The notes below the pieces were generated by a model. It was not told where the DNA came from. It was given only the letters and a program-made list of their open reading frames with translations, and did not search any database. A program made the position numbers and the translations under genes. A stretch of DNA of 64,000 nucleotides from Nonomuraea gerenzanensis (GTDB lineage Bacteria > Actinomycetota > Actinomycetes > Streptosporangiales > Streptosporangiaceae), in assembly GCF_020215645.1 (NCBI RefSeq), contig NZ_CP084058.1:4588001-4652000 (forward strand), written 5' to 3'. Of the stretch, positions 41,437 to 52,173 are shown in pieces. Numbering within the stretch: the first letter of the stretch is position 1; each line of letters begins with the position of its first letter.

Positions 41437-43740
41437 TTACGACGGGGAGGTGCCCGGCCAGGTCCACGACCTGATGTCGGCGGGGTCCTCGCCGTGGTCA
41501 CGGGTGTACTGCCGGGCGCGCAGCCGCTCGTCGCTCATCCGCTGCCGCAGGTGCGCGGCCTTGCTGCCGAGCCCGGGAACCCGGTCGATCACGTCCATGA
41601 CCAGGTGGAAGCGGTCGATGTCGTTGAGCATGCACATGTCGAACGGCGTCGTCGTGGTGCCCTCCTCCTTGTACCCGCGCACGTGGATGTTGGCGTGCCC
41701 GTGCCGCCGGTAGGTGAGCTGGTGGATCAGGGACGGGTAGCCGTGGAAGTTGAAGACGATCGGCTTGTCGGTGGTGAACAGCGTGTCGAACTCGGCGTCC
41801 GACATGCCGTGCGGATGCTCCGACGGCGGTTGCAGCCGCATCAGGTCGACCACGTTCACCAGCCGGACCTTCAGCTCCGGCAGGTGCTCGCGCAGCAGCG
41901 CGGCGGCGGCCAGCGTCTCCAGGGTCGGCACGTCCCCGGCGCAGGCCAGCACCACGTCGGGCTCGCTGCCCTCGTCGGTGGACGCCCACGGCAGGATGCC
42001 CAGCCCGCGCGTGTTGTGCGCGATGGCCTCCTCCATCGTGAACAGGTCGAGCACCGGCTGCTTGCCGGCCACGATGACGTTCACGTAGTCCCGGGAGCGC
42101 AGGCAGTGGTCGCCGACCGACAGCAGCGTGTTGGCGTCCGGCGGCAGGTAGACCCGCACCACCGAGGCCTTCTTGTTGACGACCACGTCGAGGAAGCCCG
42201 GGTCCTGGTGACTGAACCCGTTGTGGTCCTGGCGCCACACGTGCGACGACAGCAGGTACGTCAGCGACGCCACCGGCCGCCGCCACGGGATCTTCTGTGA
42301 CGACTCCAGCCACTTGGCGTGCTGGTTGAACATGGCGTCCACGATGTGGATGAACGCCTCGTAGCAGTTGAACAGCCCGTGCCGCCCGGTCAGCAGGTAG
42401 CCCTCCAGCCAGCCCTGGCACAGGTGCTCGCTGAGCACCTCCATGACCCGGCCGCCCGCGCCCAGGTTCTCGTCCGTGGGCAGCGTCTCGGCGTCCCAGG
42501 CCCGGTCGGTGACCTCGAACACCTCCGACAGCCGGTTGGAGGCCGTCTCGTCCGGCCCCATCAGCCGGAACGTGCTCGGATTGGCCGCGATCACGTCCCG
42601 CAGGAAGCCGCCCAGCACCCGCGTCGGCTCGCTCGCCTGCTCGGCGGGCGCCTTGACCTCCACCGCCAGCCTGCGGAAGTCGGGCAGCCGCAGCGGCTCC
42701 AGCAGCTCGCCGCCGTTGGTGTGCGGGTTGGCGCTCATCCTGCGCCCGCCGCGCGGCACCGTGGCCAGCACGTCCTCGACCGGCCTGCCGTCCGAGCCGA
42801 ACAGCTCCTCCGGCCGGTACGAGCGCATCCACTCCTCCAGCATCGCCAGGTGAGCCGGGTTCTCCCTGACCGTGGACAGCGGCACCTGGTGCGCCCGCCA
42901 CGTGCCCTCCACCGGCTTGCCGTCCACCTCCTTCGGCCCGGTCCACCCCTTCGGCGTGCGCAGGATGATCATCGGCAGGCGGTCGGCGTCGCCCGCCTTG
43001 TACGCCGCCAGCTCCTCGAACGCGGTGTCCAGCGTGCCCGCCATCTCCTCGTGGTCGGCGCCGACCAGGTGGGGGCGGTAGCCGTACCCCTCCATGAGCT
43101 TGACCAGCTCGTCGGTGGGGATGCGGGCCAGGACGGTGGGGTTGGCGATCTTGTAGCCGTTCAGGTGCAGGATGGGCAGCACCATCCCGTCGCGGCGGCG
43201 GTCCAGGAACTTGTTGGAGTGCCAGCTCGCGGCCAGCGGCCCCGTCTCGGCCTCGCCGTCGCCGATGATGCACGCCACGACCAGGTCGGGATTGTCGAAG
43301 GCGGCGCCGTACGCGTGCGCCAGCGCGTACCCCAGCTCGCCGCCCTCGTGGATGGAGCCGGGCGTCTCCGGCGCGACGTGGCTCGGGATGCCGCCGGGGA
43401 AGGAGAACTGGCGGAACAGCCGCCGCATGCCCGTGACGTCCTGCGACACGTCCGGGTACCGCTCGGAGTACGAGCCCTCCAGCCACGCGTGCGCCACCGC
43501 TGCGGGACCGCCGTGACCGGGACCGGCGATGTAGATCATGTCCTGGTCCCGCTCGCGGATCACCCGGTTGAGGTGCGCGAAGCAGAAGTTCAGGCCCGGC
43601 GTCGTACCCCAGTGGCCGAGCAGCCGCGGCTTGATGTGCTCGGGGCGCAGCGGCTCGGTGAGCAGCGGGTTGTCCAGCAGGTAGATCTGCCCGACGGACA
43701 GGTAGTTCGCCGCCCGCCAGTACGCGTCAATACGATCCAT
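41437..43740 (-). CDS. Xylulose-5-phosphate/fructose-6-phosphate phosphoketolase
   Basis: 767 residues from ATG 43740, close to the family length. [22 protein letters not shown] start, [26 protein letters not shown], and the thiamine diphosphate/Mg site [37 protein letters not shown] is the conserved C-terminal half signature. It cleaves xylulose-5-P or fructose-6-P with phosphate to acetyl-P plus glyceraldehyde-3-P or erythrose-4-P. It stands beside sugar-catabolism genes (IlvD/Edd, pgi, zwf) but diverges from them. Confidence 0.95.
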   Translation of the reverse strand: MDRIDAYWRAANYLSVGQIYLLDNPLLTEPLRPEHIKPRLLGHWGTTPGLNFCFAHLNRVIRERDQDMIYIAGPGHGGPAAVAHAWLEGSYSERYPDVSQDVTGMRRLFRQFSFPGGIPSHVAPETPGSIHEGGELGYALAHAYGAAFDNPDLVVACIIGDGEAETGPLAASWHSNKFLDRRRDGMVLPILHLNGYKIANPTVLARIPTDELVKLMEGYGYRPHLVGADHEEMAGTLDTAFEELAAYKAGDADRLPMIILRTPKGWTGPKEVDGKPVEGTWRAHQVPLSTVRENPAHLAMLEEWMRSYRPEELFGSDGRPVEDVLATVPRGGRRMSANPHTNGGELLEPLRLPDFRRLAVEVKAPAEQASEPTRVLGGFLRDVIAANPSTFRLMGPDETASNRLSEVFEVTDRAWDAETLPTDENLGAGGRVMEVLSEHLCQGWLEGYLLTGRHGLFNCYEAFIHIVDAMFNQHAKWLESSQKIPWRRPVASLTYLLSSHVWRQDHNGFSHQDPGFLDVVVNKKASVVRVYLPPDANTLLSVGDHCLRSRDYVNVIVAGKQPVLDLFTMEEAIAHNTRGLGILPWASTDEGSEPDVVLACAGDVPTLETLAAAALLREHLPELKVRLVNVVDLMRLQPPSEHPHGMSDAEFDTLFTTDKPIVFNFHGYPSLIHQLTYRRHGHANIHVRGYKEEGTTTTPFDMCMLNDIDRFHLVMDVIDRVPGLGSKAAHLRQRMSDERLRARQYTRDHGEDPADIRSWTWPGTSPS

Positions 43741-43831
43741 GCCCTTGCCCCTTCCTCCGCAGCGGCACCTGAACCTTCCCTCGACGTGTTCGCCCCCTTT
43801 GGTGACACTTTTCATGAGTGGGGGAGGGGCC

Positions 43832-46800
43832 ATGCCACTGGACGCGCAGCTCCTTGAGGTGCCCGAAGGGCTCCTGGCGATCGTCGGGGGCATCGCGGGC
43901 GTTCTCACGCTGATCTTCGAGGTCGCGTTGTTCACGCGCCAGGAGCACGCGCTGTTCCGGCGGGTCACCGGCGGTATCGAGCTCGTGGCCGGGCTGGCCA
44001 TGGTCGCGGGTGGCGTGGCCTGGCAGCTCACCCTGGGCCTGCCGCCCCGCTGGGATCACTGGCCCGCCTACCTCGCACTCGCCGGAGTCGCGTTCGTCGT
44101 GCGGGGCTTCGTCAGGGTCAGGACGGCGGGCGTCGGCCGTGCAGCAGACGACGTCCACGCGCTGGCGGGGCGCATCGAGGAGGAGGTCTGGCTCTTTCCT
44201 CCCGATCGGCTGACGCCGGATTCGTACGTGCCGCTGGACCTGCGCCGCCCTCCGTACGGCCGTTACCCGCGCCCGCGCGACAGGGAGGCCGTCGCGGAGC
44301 TGACCCGCTGGCTCAGGAGCACCAGGAAGAAGCCCTGCGTGCTGTACGGCGAGTCCGGCTCAGGCAAGTCGGTGGTCCTGCGCAGGCTCGCCAGGGACCT
44401 GGCCGCCCGCGCCCAGCGGCGGCGACGGCCCTCCCTCATGGCCGTCTACGTGGACCTGGAGGCGATGCCGCCCAGGCAGGAGGGAGATCAGCGGTCGGAC
44501 GAGGAGCTGCTGCGTGACCACATCCGCACCCAGGTGGGCGGGCACGACCCCGAGATGCTCAGGCGGCTGGACCGGATCTTCTCCGGCGGCTACGACTCCG
44601 TCGTCTGGGCCTTCCTGTTCGACGGCTTCGACGACTTCGTCTCCGCCGCGCAGTCGGCGACCAAGGAAGACACGGCGCAACGATGGCTGCAGGCCGTCAA
44701 ACGGCTGAAGGACGGCTCGGAGACGTTCCGCGTCGTCGTGGCGAGCAGGGACCGGCTGGTCGCCCGCCACCTGGGCTGGCCCGTCCTGGCGTTGTCACCT
44801 CTGACGCTCGCCCGCCAGGTCGCCTTCGCCAGGGAGCTGGGCCAGGAAGGGGTGGGCGGGCTGCTGAAGAGCATGAACGCCGACGACGAGCTGCGGCCGG
44901 TCGTGACCCTGCCGCTCCTGCTCAACCTCCTGCTGCTGCACCTGCGAGACGAGGGCGGCGCCGACGGCGAGCTGCGCCGGGACGCGCTCGTGGAGGCGGC
45001 CGTGCTGCAACGGCTCGGCCATCTGGACAGCGCCCGGCGGGAGGCGGCGCTGCGTGCCGGACAGGACGCGGCCTACCCGTACCCGCCGGCCGCCGTGACC
45101 GTCCCCGGCCCCGACGCGCCGCTGAACGAGCTCGTCAAGGCGAACATCGCACGGTGGCGGAACGACCGGCTCGAATGCGTCAGCAAGATCCTGGAGGACT
45201 ACTTCGTCACGGGCTGGATCATCCGCGCGGGCCGCGTGACCGACGCCCGGCGGTTGTTCCAGGACGGCCGCCACCTCGGGGCGCTGACCGCCGTGTTGCG
45301 ACGCGCGGGCGACGACCCCGTCGATCCCCTCCGGCGGGACGTCATCTCGGCGGCCACGACGCTGTTACAGGAGGTCGTCGAGACGGCAGGGCCCATCGAG
45401 GACTACCGGGCGCACCTGAGCAGGGAGCCCAGGGAGCCGTTCCCGCCGCGCGAGCGCACCTTCGCCTGGCCGCCGGTGGCCCTCGGCGTCTTCCACGTGA
45501 TCCTGGACTCCGGCATCGCGCTGCACGACACCGAGCTGCGCCCGATCCGCGAGGCCGCCGCCCGCATGGTCGTGGCCGCGTTCGCCAGCGGCGCCGGTCT
45601 CGACCAGCGCTACGCCCTGGCACTCCTGCCGCTGCTGGACGTGGACGTCGCCCTGTGGGCGGTGCTCAGGTCCGGCGCCGCCGACAGCGCGGTACGCGGC
45701 GGGCCGTACGAGTTGCTCGCCATTGGCGCGAAGGTCTACGAGAGGCTCACGATCCCTCAGCGGCTCGTCGCGCTCGCCAAGGCGATGCGAACCGGCCGGC
45801 TCGTGGAGCGCGCACTGACGGGGAGGAGACGTCCGGGGATCGCGGCGGTCATCCGGTCGGTGATCCGCACGTTGCAGCTCTTCGGCGTCGCGTTGTTCCT
45901 GGTCTTCCTGCTCCAGGTCGTCGAGCTGGCCATCACGGGGGACCCCGTGGCGGCGCTGGTCGAGTTCGTGGTGGTCCTGCTGCCCGTCGCCTGGTTCCTG
46001 CTCTCCTCGGTGGGCCTTCTCGGCCGGCCGCCGATCTTCTCGACGTTCCTGCTCGCCTTCCTGGCGGCCGTGTTCGCGGCCGGCGGGCTCTGGCGCGCCG
46101 CGGTGGCCCTGGCCTCCCTCGACCCCGTCACCATCTTGGGCGGCCTGGTGGGAGTGGCCTTCGTGACGTGGCCGTTCGCGCGGGTGATAGACGTGATCAT
46201 GTTTCCTGAGCAGCGTGCCTGGCACGACGTCGTCCTGCCCCAGATCCGGGTGCTCAGGGAGGCGCACACCAGGCTCGTGCGCCAGGGGCTGCGCCAGCGC
46301 TACGAGCAGCTTCAGCTGCTGATCAGGGCAGGCAGACCGCTCAAGGGCACCTTCCCGCTGTTCGTCTTCCTGATCTTCGCCGGCGTCTCCCTGCTGGACC
46401 TGCCCGGGGTCGAAGGCGAGGCGGAGACGGAGCAGAAGCTGCCGATCCTCGGCTGGGTCCTGGGCGCGGCCTGCGCGGTGAGATACGGCTCAGCCGCGTT
46501 GCGCGTGCTCGCCGAGCGCCGTGACATGCGCAGGCATCTGTCGCGGGGGGCCTTCGACCGGGACGAGGTGCTGGCTCACCTGCACCGTCTCACCAGTCAC
46601 GAGCGCACCGCGCGTTTCCTCAAGAACCTGTGCGCCTGCCCGCCCGAGCAGTTGAGCGGGGTCGTCAGCGTCCTCGTCGATCTCGACCGGACCTTCGACC
46701 AGGTCATCAGACTGGTACCGGCGGGGACGACGAGGCGGGTGCCGCCGGCGGTGTGGGAGGTCGGGCTCGACTTCGACACGCCCGGATTCCGGGCCTGGCT

Positions 46801-46927
46801 GGTGTCCTACGACGCGGCGCATCCAGGACGGCTGAGCTGGATGGTCAGCGATCCCGGGCGCATCTTCCCGGTCAGCGCGTGCCTCAGGCGCCTCGGGGTC
46901 AACCGCGTGGCCATTCCCCGCGACTGA
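43832..46927 (+). CDS. Membrane-embedded NACHT/STAND-like NTPase
   Basis: 1031 residues from ATG 43832 (GGGGAGGGG just upstream; ATG 43814 is an alternative). Three N-terminal hydrophobic segments (about 14-34, 46-66, 76-93) precede an NTPase domain: Walker [10 protein letters not shown] at 172-180, Walker [10 protein letters not shown] around Asp264, and the sensor-like VVVASRD near 305, the pattern of NACHT/STAND proteins. A helical, possibly repeat-containing region follows to about 670, then five or six more hydrophobic segments (about 680-890) and a C-terminal soluble domain of 140 residues. NACHT proteins act as signal-sensing switches, some in phage defence; the sensor and effector roles here are unknown. 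Its only close neighbours are metabolic genes. Confidence 0.75.
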   Translation: MPLDAQLLEVPEGLLAIVGGIAGVLTLIFEVALFTRQEHALFRRVTGGIELVAGLAMVAGGVAWQLTLGLPPRWDHWPAYLALAGVAFVVRGFVRVRTAGVGRAADDVHALAGRIEEEVWLFPPDRLTPDSYVPLDLRRPPYGRYPRPRDREAVAELTRWLRSTRKKPCVLYGESGSGKSVVLRRLARDLAARAQRRRRPSLMAVYVDLEAMPPRQEGDQRSDEELLRDHIRTQVGGHDPEMLRRLDRIFSGGYDSVVWAFLFDGFDDFVSAAQSATKEDTAQRWLQAVKRLKDGSETFRVVVASRDRLVARHLGWPVLALSPLTLARQVAFARELGQEGVGGLLKSMNADDELRPVVTLPLLLNLLLLHLRDEGGADGELRRDALVEAAVLQRLGHLDSARREAALRAGQDAAYPYPPAAVTVPGPDAPLNELVKANIARWRNDRLECVSKILEDYFVTGWIIRAGRVTDARRLFQDGRHLGALTAVLRRAGDDPVDPLRRDVISAATTLLQEVVETAGPIEDYRAHLSREPREPFPPRERTFAWPPVALGVFHVILDSGIALHDTELRPIREAAARMVVAAFASGAGLDQRYALALLPLLDVDVALWAVLRSGAADSAVRGGPYELLAIGAKVYERLTIPQRLVALAKAMRTGRLVERALTGRRRPGIAAVIRSVIRTLQLFGVALFLVFLLQVVELAITGDPVAALVEFVVVLLPVAWFLLSSVGLLGRPPIFSTFLLAFLAAVFAAGGLWRAAVALASLDPVTILGGLVGVAFVTWPFARVIDVIMFPEQRAWHDVVLPQIRVLREAHTRLVRQGLRQRYEQLQLLIRAGRPLKGTFPLFVFLIFAGVSLLDLPGVEGEAETEQKLPILGWVLGAACAVRYGSAALRVLAERRDMRRHLSRGAFDRDEVLAHLHRLTSHERTARFLKNLCACPPEQLSGVVSVLVDLDRTFDQVIRLVPAGTTRRVPPAVWEVGLDFDTPGFRAWLVSYDAAHPGRLSWMVSDPGRIFPVSACLRRLGVNRVAIPRD

Positions 46928-46937
46928 CATATACCGA

Positions 46938-46943
46938 TAAAGT
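46938..46943 (+). promoter_or_regulatory. -10 box TAAAGT for leaderless start at 46951
   Basis: TAAAGT (TANNNT) ends seven bases before ATG 46951. The overlapping 9-mer ACCGATAAA (46933-46941) recurs at 48658-48666 just after the stop of the same gene. Confidence 0.4.
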
Positions 46944-46950
46944 GCCGAAC

Positions 46951-48657
46951 ATGGAGTTCAGGAGCTCACGCTGGTACGCAGGAAACGACCGGAACTCCTA
47001 CATCCACCGGGCCTGGATGCGGCGCGGCCTGCCGTCCGAGGCGTTCGAGGGCGGCAAGCCGCACATCGCCATCGCCAACACCGCCTCCGACCTCACCCCC
47101 TGCAACTCCCACCTGAACGAGGTGGCCCAGAGCGTCATGCACGGCGTGTGGGAGGCGGGCGGCGTGCCGCTGAACCTGCCGGTGGTCTCCCTCGGCGAGA
47201 CGAACGTGCGCCCCACCGCCATGCTCTGGCGCAACCTGGCGGCCATGGCCACCGAGGAGATGCTGCGCGCCAACCCCATCGACGGCGTGGTGCTGCTCGG
47301 CGGCTGCGACAAGACGATCCCGTCGCTGCTCATGGCCGCCTCCTCGGTGGACCTGCCCGCCGTCGTGGTGCCGGGCGGGCCGATGCTGACCGGGCACTTC
47401 CGCGGCGCGCCGCTCGGGTGCGGCACCGACGTGTGGCGGCTCAGCGAGGAGGTACGCGCGGGGACACTGTCCAACGAGGCGTTCCTGCGGTCGGAGTCGT
47501 CCATGATCCGCAGCCGGGGCCACTGCAACACGATGGGCACCGCGTCCACCATGGCCTGCATGGCCGAGGCGCTCGGCATGACGCTGCCCGGCACCGCGGG
47601 CACCCCCGCCCCCGACAGCCGCCTGCTCGAACGCTCGCACGAGAGCGGACGCCTGGCCGTCGAGCTGGTCCGGCAGGGCCGCCGCCCCAGCCACGTCATG
47701 ACAAGGGGCTCCTTCCTCAACGCCATCGTCACCCTGGCCGCCGTCGGCGGCTCCACCAACGCCGTCGTGCACCTGCTGGCCATCGCCGGGCGGCTGGGCG
47801 TGGAGCTGAGCCTGGACGACTTCGACCGCACGGGCTCCGGCGTGCCCTTGCTGGTGGACCTGCAGCCGGCCGGCCGCCACCTCATGGACGACCTGTTCAG
47901 GGCCGGCGGGCTGGCCGCCGTGCTGAAGGAGGTCGAGGACCTGCTCGACCCCGGCGCGATCACCGTCACCGGCCGCCCCCTCGTCGAACACCTCGACGGG
48001 GCCGAGATCTGGGACGAGGACGTCATCAGGCGCCGCTCGAACCCGCTGCTGCCCGACGCGGGCATCGCCGTGCTGCGCGGCAACCTGGCCCCCTCCGGCG
48101 CGGTGATCAAACCCGCCGCCGCCTCGCCCGAGCTGCTGCGCCACCGCGGCCGCGCCGTCGTCTTCGACAGCGTCGAGGACGTGCACGCCCGGCTCGACTC
48201 GCCTGACCTCGACGTGGACGAGACCTCGGTGCTGGTCCTGCGCGGCTGCGGGCCCAAGGGCTACCCCGGCATGCCGGAGGTCGGCAACCTGCCGCTGCCC
48301 GCCAAGCTGCTGGAGAAGGGCGTGCGCGACATGGTACGCATCAGCGACGCCCGCATGAGCGGCACCGCGTACGGCACGGTCGTGCTGCACACCGCGCCCG
48401 AGGCGGCGGCCGGCGGGCCGCTGGCCAGGGTGCGCACCGGCGACCCGATCGTGCTCGACGTGGCCGCCCGCCGCCTCGACGTGGACGTCCCCGACGCCGA
48501 GCTGAACGCGCGCGAGCCCGTCATGACCGGGCACGCCAGGCCCGTACGCGGCTGGGAGCGCCTCTACGTCGAGCACGTGCTGCAGGCAGACCGCGGGGTG
48601 GACCTCGACTTCCTCACCGGATCGAGCGGCGACCACGTCGGCCGCGAATCGCACTGA
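46951..48657 (+). CDS. IlvD/Edd-family dehydratase (sugar-acid type)
   Basis: 568 residues. Fe-S ligand motifs: Cys in LTPCNSHLNE, Cys in GGCDKTIPSLLMAA and Cys in RGHCNTMGTASTMACMAE. C-terminal GPKGYPGMPE and RISDARMSGTAYGTVVLH are family signatures. Both the sugar-acid dehydratases (L-arabinonate, D-xylonate) and dihydroxy-acid dehydratase share this fold; the SRWYAGNDRNSYIHRAWM start is like the arabinonate/xylonate group, so a sugar-acid role is favoured. It releases water from an aldonic acid to give a 2-keto-3-deoxy acid. Followed by pgi and zwf on the same strand. Confidence 0.87.
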   Translation: MEFRSSRWYAGNDRNSYIHRAWMRRGLPSEAFEGGKPHIAIANTASDLTPCNSHLNEVAQSVMHGVWEAGGVPLNLPVVSLGETNVRPTAMLWRNLAAMATEEMLRANPIDGVVLLGGCDKTIPSLLMAASSVDLPAVVVPGGPMLTGHFRGAPLGCGTDVWRLSEEVRAGTLSNEAFLRSESSMIRSRGHCNTMGTASTMACMAEALGMTLPGTAGTPAPDSRLLERSHESGRLAVELVRQGRRPSHVMTRGSFLNAIVTLAAVGGSTNAVVHLLAIAGRLGVELSLDDFDRTGSGVPLLVDLQPAGRHLMDDLFRAGGLAAVLKEVEDLLDPGAITVTGRPLVEHLDGAEIWDEDVIRRRSNPLLPDAGIAVLRGNLAPSGAVIKPAAASPELLRHRGRAVVFDSVEDVHARLDSPDLDVDETSVLVLRGCGPKGYPGMPEVGNLPLPAKLLEKGVRDMVRISDARMSGTAYGTVVLHTAPEAAAGGPLARVRTGDPIVLDVAARRLDVDVPDAELNAREPVMTGHARPVRGWERLYVEHVLQADRGVDLDFLTGSSGDHVGRESH

Positions 48658-48762
48658 ACCGATAAAACTCCGCTCCGCCATGCGCGGAATCAACGGCGGG
48701 GGGTAAGCAGTTACGGGACGATGGGACCAGGCATGATCGGCTTGGCGACGCGAGGAGGAAGC

Positions 48763-50394
48763 GTGAACGGCGACATCACCCAGAGCCAGGAGTGGGCGGC
48801 ACTGGGCAAGCACCACGAAGAGCTGGCGGGCAGGAGCCTGCGTGAGCTGTTCGCGGAGGACCCGGGCCGGGCCGAGCGCATGACGGTGACCGCCGGCGAC
48901 CTCTACCTCGACTACGCCAAGCACCGCGCCACGCAGGAGACGATCGGCCTGCTCACCGCCCTGGCCGAGCGCGCGGGGCTGCGCGAGCGCATCCAGGCCA
49001 TGTTCTCCGGCGAGCACATCAACGTCAGCGAGGACCGCGCCGTCCTGCACGTGGCGCTGCGCCTGCCGCGCGAGGCCGAGCTGGTCGTCGACGGCCAGGA
49101 CGTCGTGGCCGACGTGCACGCCGTGCTCGACAAGATGAGCGCGTTCGCCGATCGCGTCCGGTCCAAGGAGTGGAAGGGCGCCACCGGCAAGCCGATCGAG
49201 ACCGTCGTCAACATCGGCATCGGCGGCTCCGACCTCGGCCCCGCCATGGCCTACGAGGCGCTGCGCGACTACGCCGACGCCGGCATCGCCGCCAGGTTCG
49301 TCTCCAACATCGACCCGGCCGACATCACCGGCAACCTCGCCGGCCTCGACCCCGCGACCACGCTCTTCGTGGTCAGCTCCAAGACCTTCACCACGCTGGA
49401 GACGCTCACCAACGCCAGGGTCGCGCGCCGCTGGCTGGTCGACGCGCTCGGCGAGGACGCGGTGGCCAAGCACTTCGTGGCGGTCTCCACCAACGCCGCC
49501 AAGGTCGCCGAGTTCGGCATCGACACCGACAACATGTTCGGCTTCTGGGACTGGGTGGGCGGCCGCTACTCCTTCGACGGCGCCATCGGGCTGTCCCTGA
49601 TGCTCGCCGTCGGGCCCGAGCGCTTCCGCGAGATGCTGGCCGGCTTCCACGCCGTCGACGAGCACTTCCGCACGGCCCCGTTCGAGGCCAACATGCCGGT
49701 GCTGATGGCCTTGCTCGGCATCTGGTACACCGACTTCTTCGGTGCCGAGACCCGCGCCGTGCTGCCCTACAGCCAGCGGCTGCACCGCTTCCCCGCCTAC
49801 CTGCAGCAGCTCACGATGGAGTCCAACGGCAAGTCCGTACGCGCCGACGGCACCCCCGTCACGGCCAAGACCGGCGAGATCTTCTGGGGCGAGCCGGGCA
49901 CCAACGGGCAGCACGCCTTCTACCAGCTCCTCCACCAGGGCACCCGGCTCGTGCCGGCCGACTTCATCGGCTTCGCCGAGCCCCACGAGGATCGCGAGGG
50001 CATGCACGACCAGCTCGTCGCCAACCTCTTCGCGCAGACCACGGCGCTGGCGTTCGGCAAGACCGCCGAGGAGATCGCCGCCGAGGGCACCGCGCCCGAG
50101 ATCGTGCCGCACAAGGTGATGCCGGGCAACCGCCCCACCTCCACGATCCTGGCGCCCCGGCTCACCCCGTCCACGCTGGGCCAGCTCGTCGCGCTCTACG
50201 AGCACATCGTGTTCGTCGAGGGCACGATCTGGGGCGTCGACTCCTTCGACCAGTGGGGCGTCGAGCTGGGCAAGAAGATGGCGCTCGACCTGGCGCCCGC
50301 GCTCACCTCCGAGGAGCCGCCGAGCACGTTCCCCGACACCTCGACGGAGCAACTGATCCGCAAGTACCGGGAGCTGCGCGGAAGGCGTGTCTGA
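48763..50394 (+). CDS. pgi: Glucose-6-phosphate isomerase
   Basis: 543 residues from GTG 48763, with AGGAGGAA just upstream; an earlier in-frame ATG at 48721 lacks a ribosome site. Isomerase motifs: [48 protein letters not shown] (PGI signature 1), MESNGKSV and [18 protein letters not shown] (signature 2). It interconverts glucose-6-P and fructose-6-P in the cytoplasm. The next gene, zwf, starts at its stop codon, so the two are one operon. Confidence 0.96.
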   Translation: MNGDITQSQEWAALGKHHEELAGRSLRELFAEDPGRAERMTVTAGDLYLDYAKHRATQETIGLLTALAERAGLRERIQAMFSGEHINVSEDRAVLHVALRLPREAELVVDGQDVVADVHAVLDKMSAFADRVRSKEWKGATGKPIETVVNIGIGGSDLGPAMAYEALRDYADAGIAARFVSNIDPADITGNLAGLDPATTLFVVSSKTFTTLETLTNARVARRWLVDALGEDAVAKHFVAVSTNAAKVAEFGIDTDNMFGFWDWVGGRYSFDGAIGLSLMLAVGPERFREMLAGFHAVDEHFRTAPFEANMPVLMALLGIWYTDFFGAETRAVLPYSQRLHRFPAYLQQLTMESNGKSVRADGTPVTAKTGEIFWGEPGTNGQHAFYQLLHQGTRLVPADFIGFAEPHEDREGMHDQLVANLFAQTTALAFGKTAEEIAAEGTAPEIVPHKVMPGNRPTSTILAPRLTPSTLGQLVALYEHIVFVEGTIWGVDSFDQWGVELGKKMALDLAPALTSEEPPSTFPDTSTEQLIRKYRELRGRRV

Positions 50395-50395
50395 G

Positions 50396-51763
50396 ATGGC
50401 GCGGGCGGGCGCGCTGGTCCTGTTCGGCGTCACGGGCGACCTCGCCCGCAAGATGCTGCTGCCGGCGCTCTACCACCTGACGGCCGACAACCGGCTCGAC
50501 CTGCCGATCATCGGCGTGGCCAAGACCGACCTCGACCTCGACGGGCTGCGCGAGCACGCGCGCGAGGCCTGCGGCGGCGTGCGCGACGCGGCGTTCGAGA
50601 AGCTGGCGGGCAACCTGCGGCTGGTGGCGGGCGACTACCGCGACCCCAGCACGTTCGAGCGGCTGCGTGAGGAGAGCGCGGGGCTGGGCTTCCTCGTGCA
50701 CTACCTCGCGGTGCCGCCGGCGCTGTTCTCCGCGGTCGCCGAGGGGCTGGCCGGGGTCGGCCTCAACCGTGACGCGCGGCTCGTGGTGGAGAAGCCGTTC
50801 GGCCACGACCTCGACTCGGCCCGCGAGCTCAACACCGAGCTGCTGCGCTACTTCGACGAGGACCACCTGCGCCGGGTCGACCACTTCCTGGGCAAGGAGC
50901 CGGTCGAGGACCTCATGGTGTTCCGGTTCGCCAACACGCTGCTGGAGCCCATCTGGAACCGCTCGCACATCCGCAGCGTGCAGATCACCATGGCCGAGGA
51001 CTTCGACGTACGCGACCGCGGCGCCTTCTACGACGCCAACGGCACCGTGCGCGACGTCGTGCAGAACCACCTGCTGCAGCTCCTGGCCATCCTCGCGATG
51101 GACCCGCCGCCGTCCACCGACGCGCGGGCCCAGCTCGACGAGAAGTGGCGGGTGCTGCGCGCGGTCCAGGCCCTCGACCCCGCCGACGTCGTACGCGGCC
51201 AGTACACCGGCTACCTCGACACCGACGGGGTCCGCCCCGGCTCCACCACCGAGACCTACGTCGCGCTGCGGGCCTACATCGACAACTGGCGCTGGGCCGG
51301 GGTGCCGTGGTGCATCCGCTCCGGCAAGGCCCTGCCGACCACCGACCTGGAGGTCGTCGCCGAGCTGCGCCGGCCGCCGGTGACCATGTTCGGCACCGGG
51401 GGCGCGCCCGAGAGCCCCAACCTCATCCGGTTCCGGCTGCAGCCCGACGCCGGGGTGACGTTCGACCTGCTGGCCAAGGAGCCGGGCAAGCAGCACGCCA
51501 GGCCGGTGCCGGTCAGCGTCGACTTCACCAAGGTGCTCGGGCCGATGGAGGCCGCCTACGAGCGCATCGTGGCCGATGCGGTCAGCGGTGATCCGCGGCG
51601 GTTCGCCAGGTTCGACCTGGTGGAGGAGTCGTGGCGGATCGTCCAGCCGGTGCTCGACCTGAAGGAGCAGCCGCTGCCGTACGAGAAGGGCTCCTGGGGG
51701 CCGAAGCCGGCGGAGGGCATCGCGCCGGGCGGATGGCACGAGATCTCCACCACCTTCGACTGA
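50396..51763 (+). CDS. zwf: Glucose-6-phosphate 1-dehydrogenase
   Basis: 455 residues from ATG 50396; GTG 50387 is possible, but the GGAAGG site fits the ATG better. NADP-binding motif GVTGDLARKMLLPALYHL, active-site RVDHFLGKEPVEDLM and EKPFGHDLDSA. It oxidises glucose-6-P to 6-phosphogluconolactone, the entry to the pentose phosphate pathway. The ATG follows the pgi stop with TGAG between, so translation is coupled. No opcA or pgl gene follows, which is unusual for actinobacterial zwf loci. Confidence 0.95.
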   Translation: MARAGALVLFGVTGDLARKMLLPALYHLTADNRLDLPIIGVAKTDLDLDGLREHAREACGGVRDAAFEKLAGNLRLVAGDYRDPSTFERLREESAGLGFLVHYLAVPPALFSAVAEGLAGVGLNRDARLVVEKPFGHDLDSARELNTELLRYFDEDHLRRVDHFLGKEPVEDLMVFRFANTLLEPIWNRSHIRSVQITMAEDFDVRDRGAFYDANGTVRDVVQNHLLQLLAILAMDPPPSTDARAQLDEKWRVLRAVQALDPADVVRGQYTGYLDTDGVRPGSTTETYVALRAYIDNWRWAGVPWCIRSGKALPTTDLEVVAELRRPPVTMFGTGGAPESPNLIRFRLQPDAGVTFDLLAKEPGKQHARPVPVSVDFTKVLGPMEAAYERIVADAVSGDPRRFARFDLVEESWRIVQPVLDLKEQPLPYEKGSWGPKPAEGIAPGGWHEISTTFD

Positions 51764-51821
51764 TCGGCGCAGGGGGTTCGACGCGGAGGCGTCCCGGGGC
51801 GACGATGGGGAGATGGACATC

Positions 51822-52166
51822 ATGGAACTGGTGGAACAGTCGAAGGACGCCGCGACCGTCAAGCGCGTCTTCGGCGAGCCGATCCAGCATGGCGACATCG
51901 TCGTCATCCCCGTCGCCAGAGTCGCCCAAGGGGGCGGCGGAGGCCAGGGCCAGGGCAAGGGCGAGAAGGGTGAGGAGGGAGGAGGCAGCGGCGGCGGTTT
52001 CGGCTTCGGCGCGACGCCGGCGGGCGTGTACGTGCTCAAGAACGGCGACGCCCTGTGGCGGCCCGCCGTCGACGTCAACCGCATCGTCATCGGAGGTCAG
52101 CTCGTGGCGGTCGTGCTGCTGCTGACCCTGCGGACGATCTTCAAGAAGTGGCGCCGCAGGCGCTGA
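51822..52166 (+). CDS. GerW/YtfJ-family sporulation protein
   Basis: 114 residues from ATG 51822, which has GGGGAG nine bases upstream; ATG 51813 sits directly on that site. VKRVFGEPIQHGDIVVIPVARV, a Gly/Glu/Lys-rich loop, then GVYVLKNGDALWRPAVDVNR, the GerW (YtfJ) signature. A C-terminal hydrophobic segment (VAVVLLLTLRTIF) and basic tail follow. In Bacillus YtfJ is a forespore protein needed for germination; in actinomycetes its role is undefined but fits a sporulating organism. Confidence 0.85.
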   Translation: MELVEQSKDAATVKRVFGEPIQHGDIVVIPVARVAQGGGGGQGQGKGEKGEEGGGSGGGFGFGATPAGVYVLKNGDALWRPAVDVNRIVIGGQLVAVVLLLTLRTIFKKWRRRR

Positions 52167-52173
52167 CGCACCC

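Noticed and set aside
43740..44031. N-terminal extension of the phosphoketolase
   Set aside because: It overlaps the start of the divergent NTPase, and phosphoketolases begin at the [12 protein letters not shown] segment.
48721..48762. Upstream ATG start for pgi
   Set aside because: No ribosome site there; GTG 48763 follows AGGAGGAA directly and matches the normal length.
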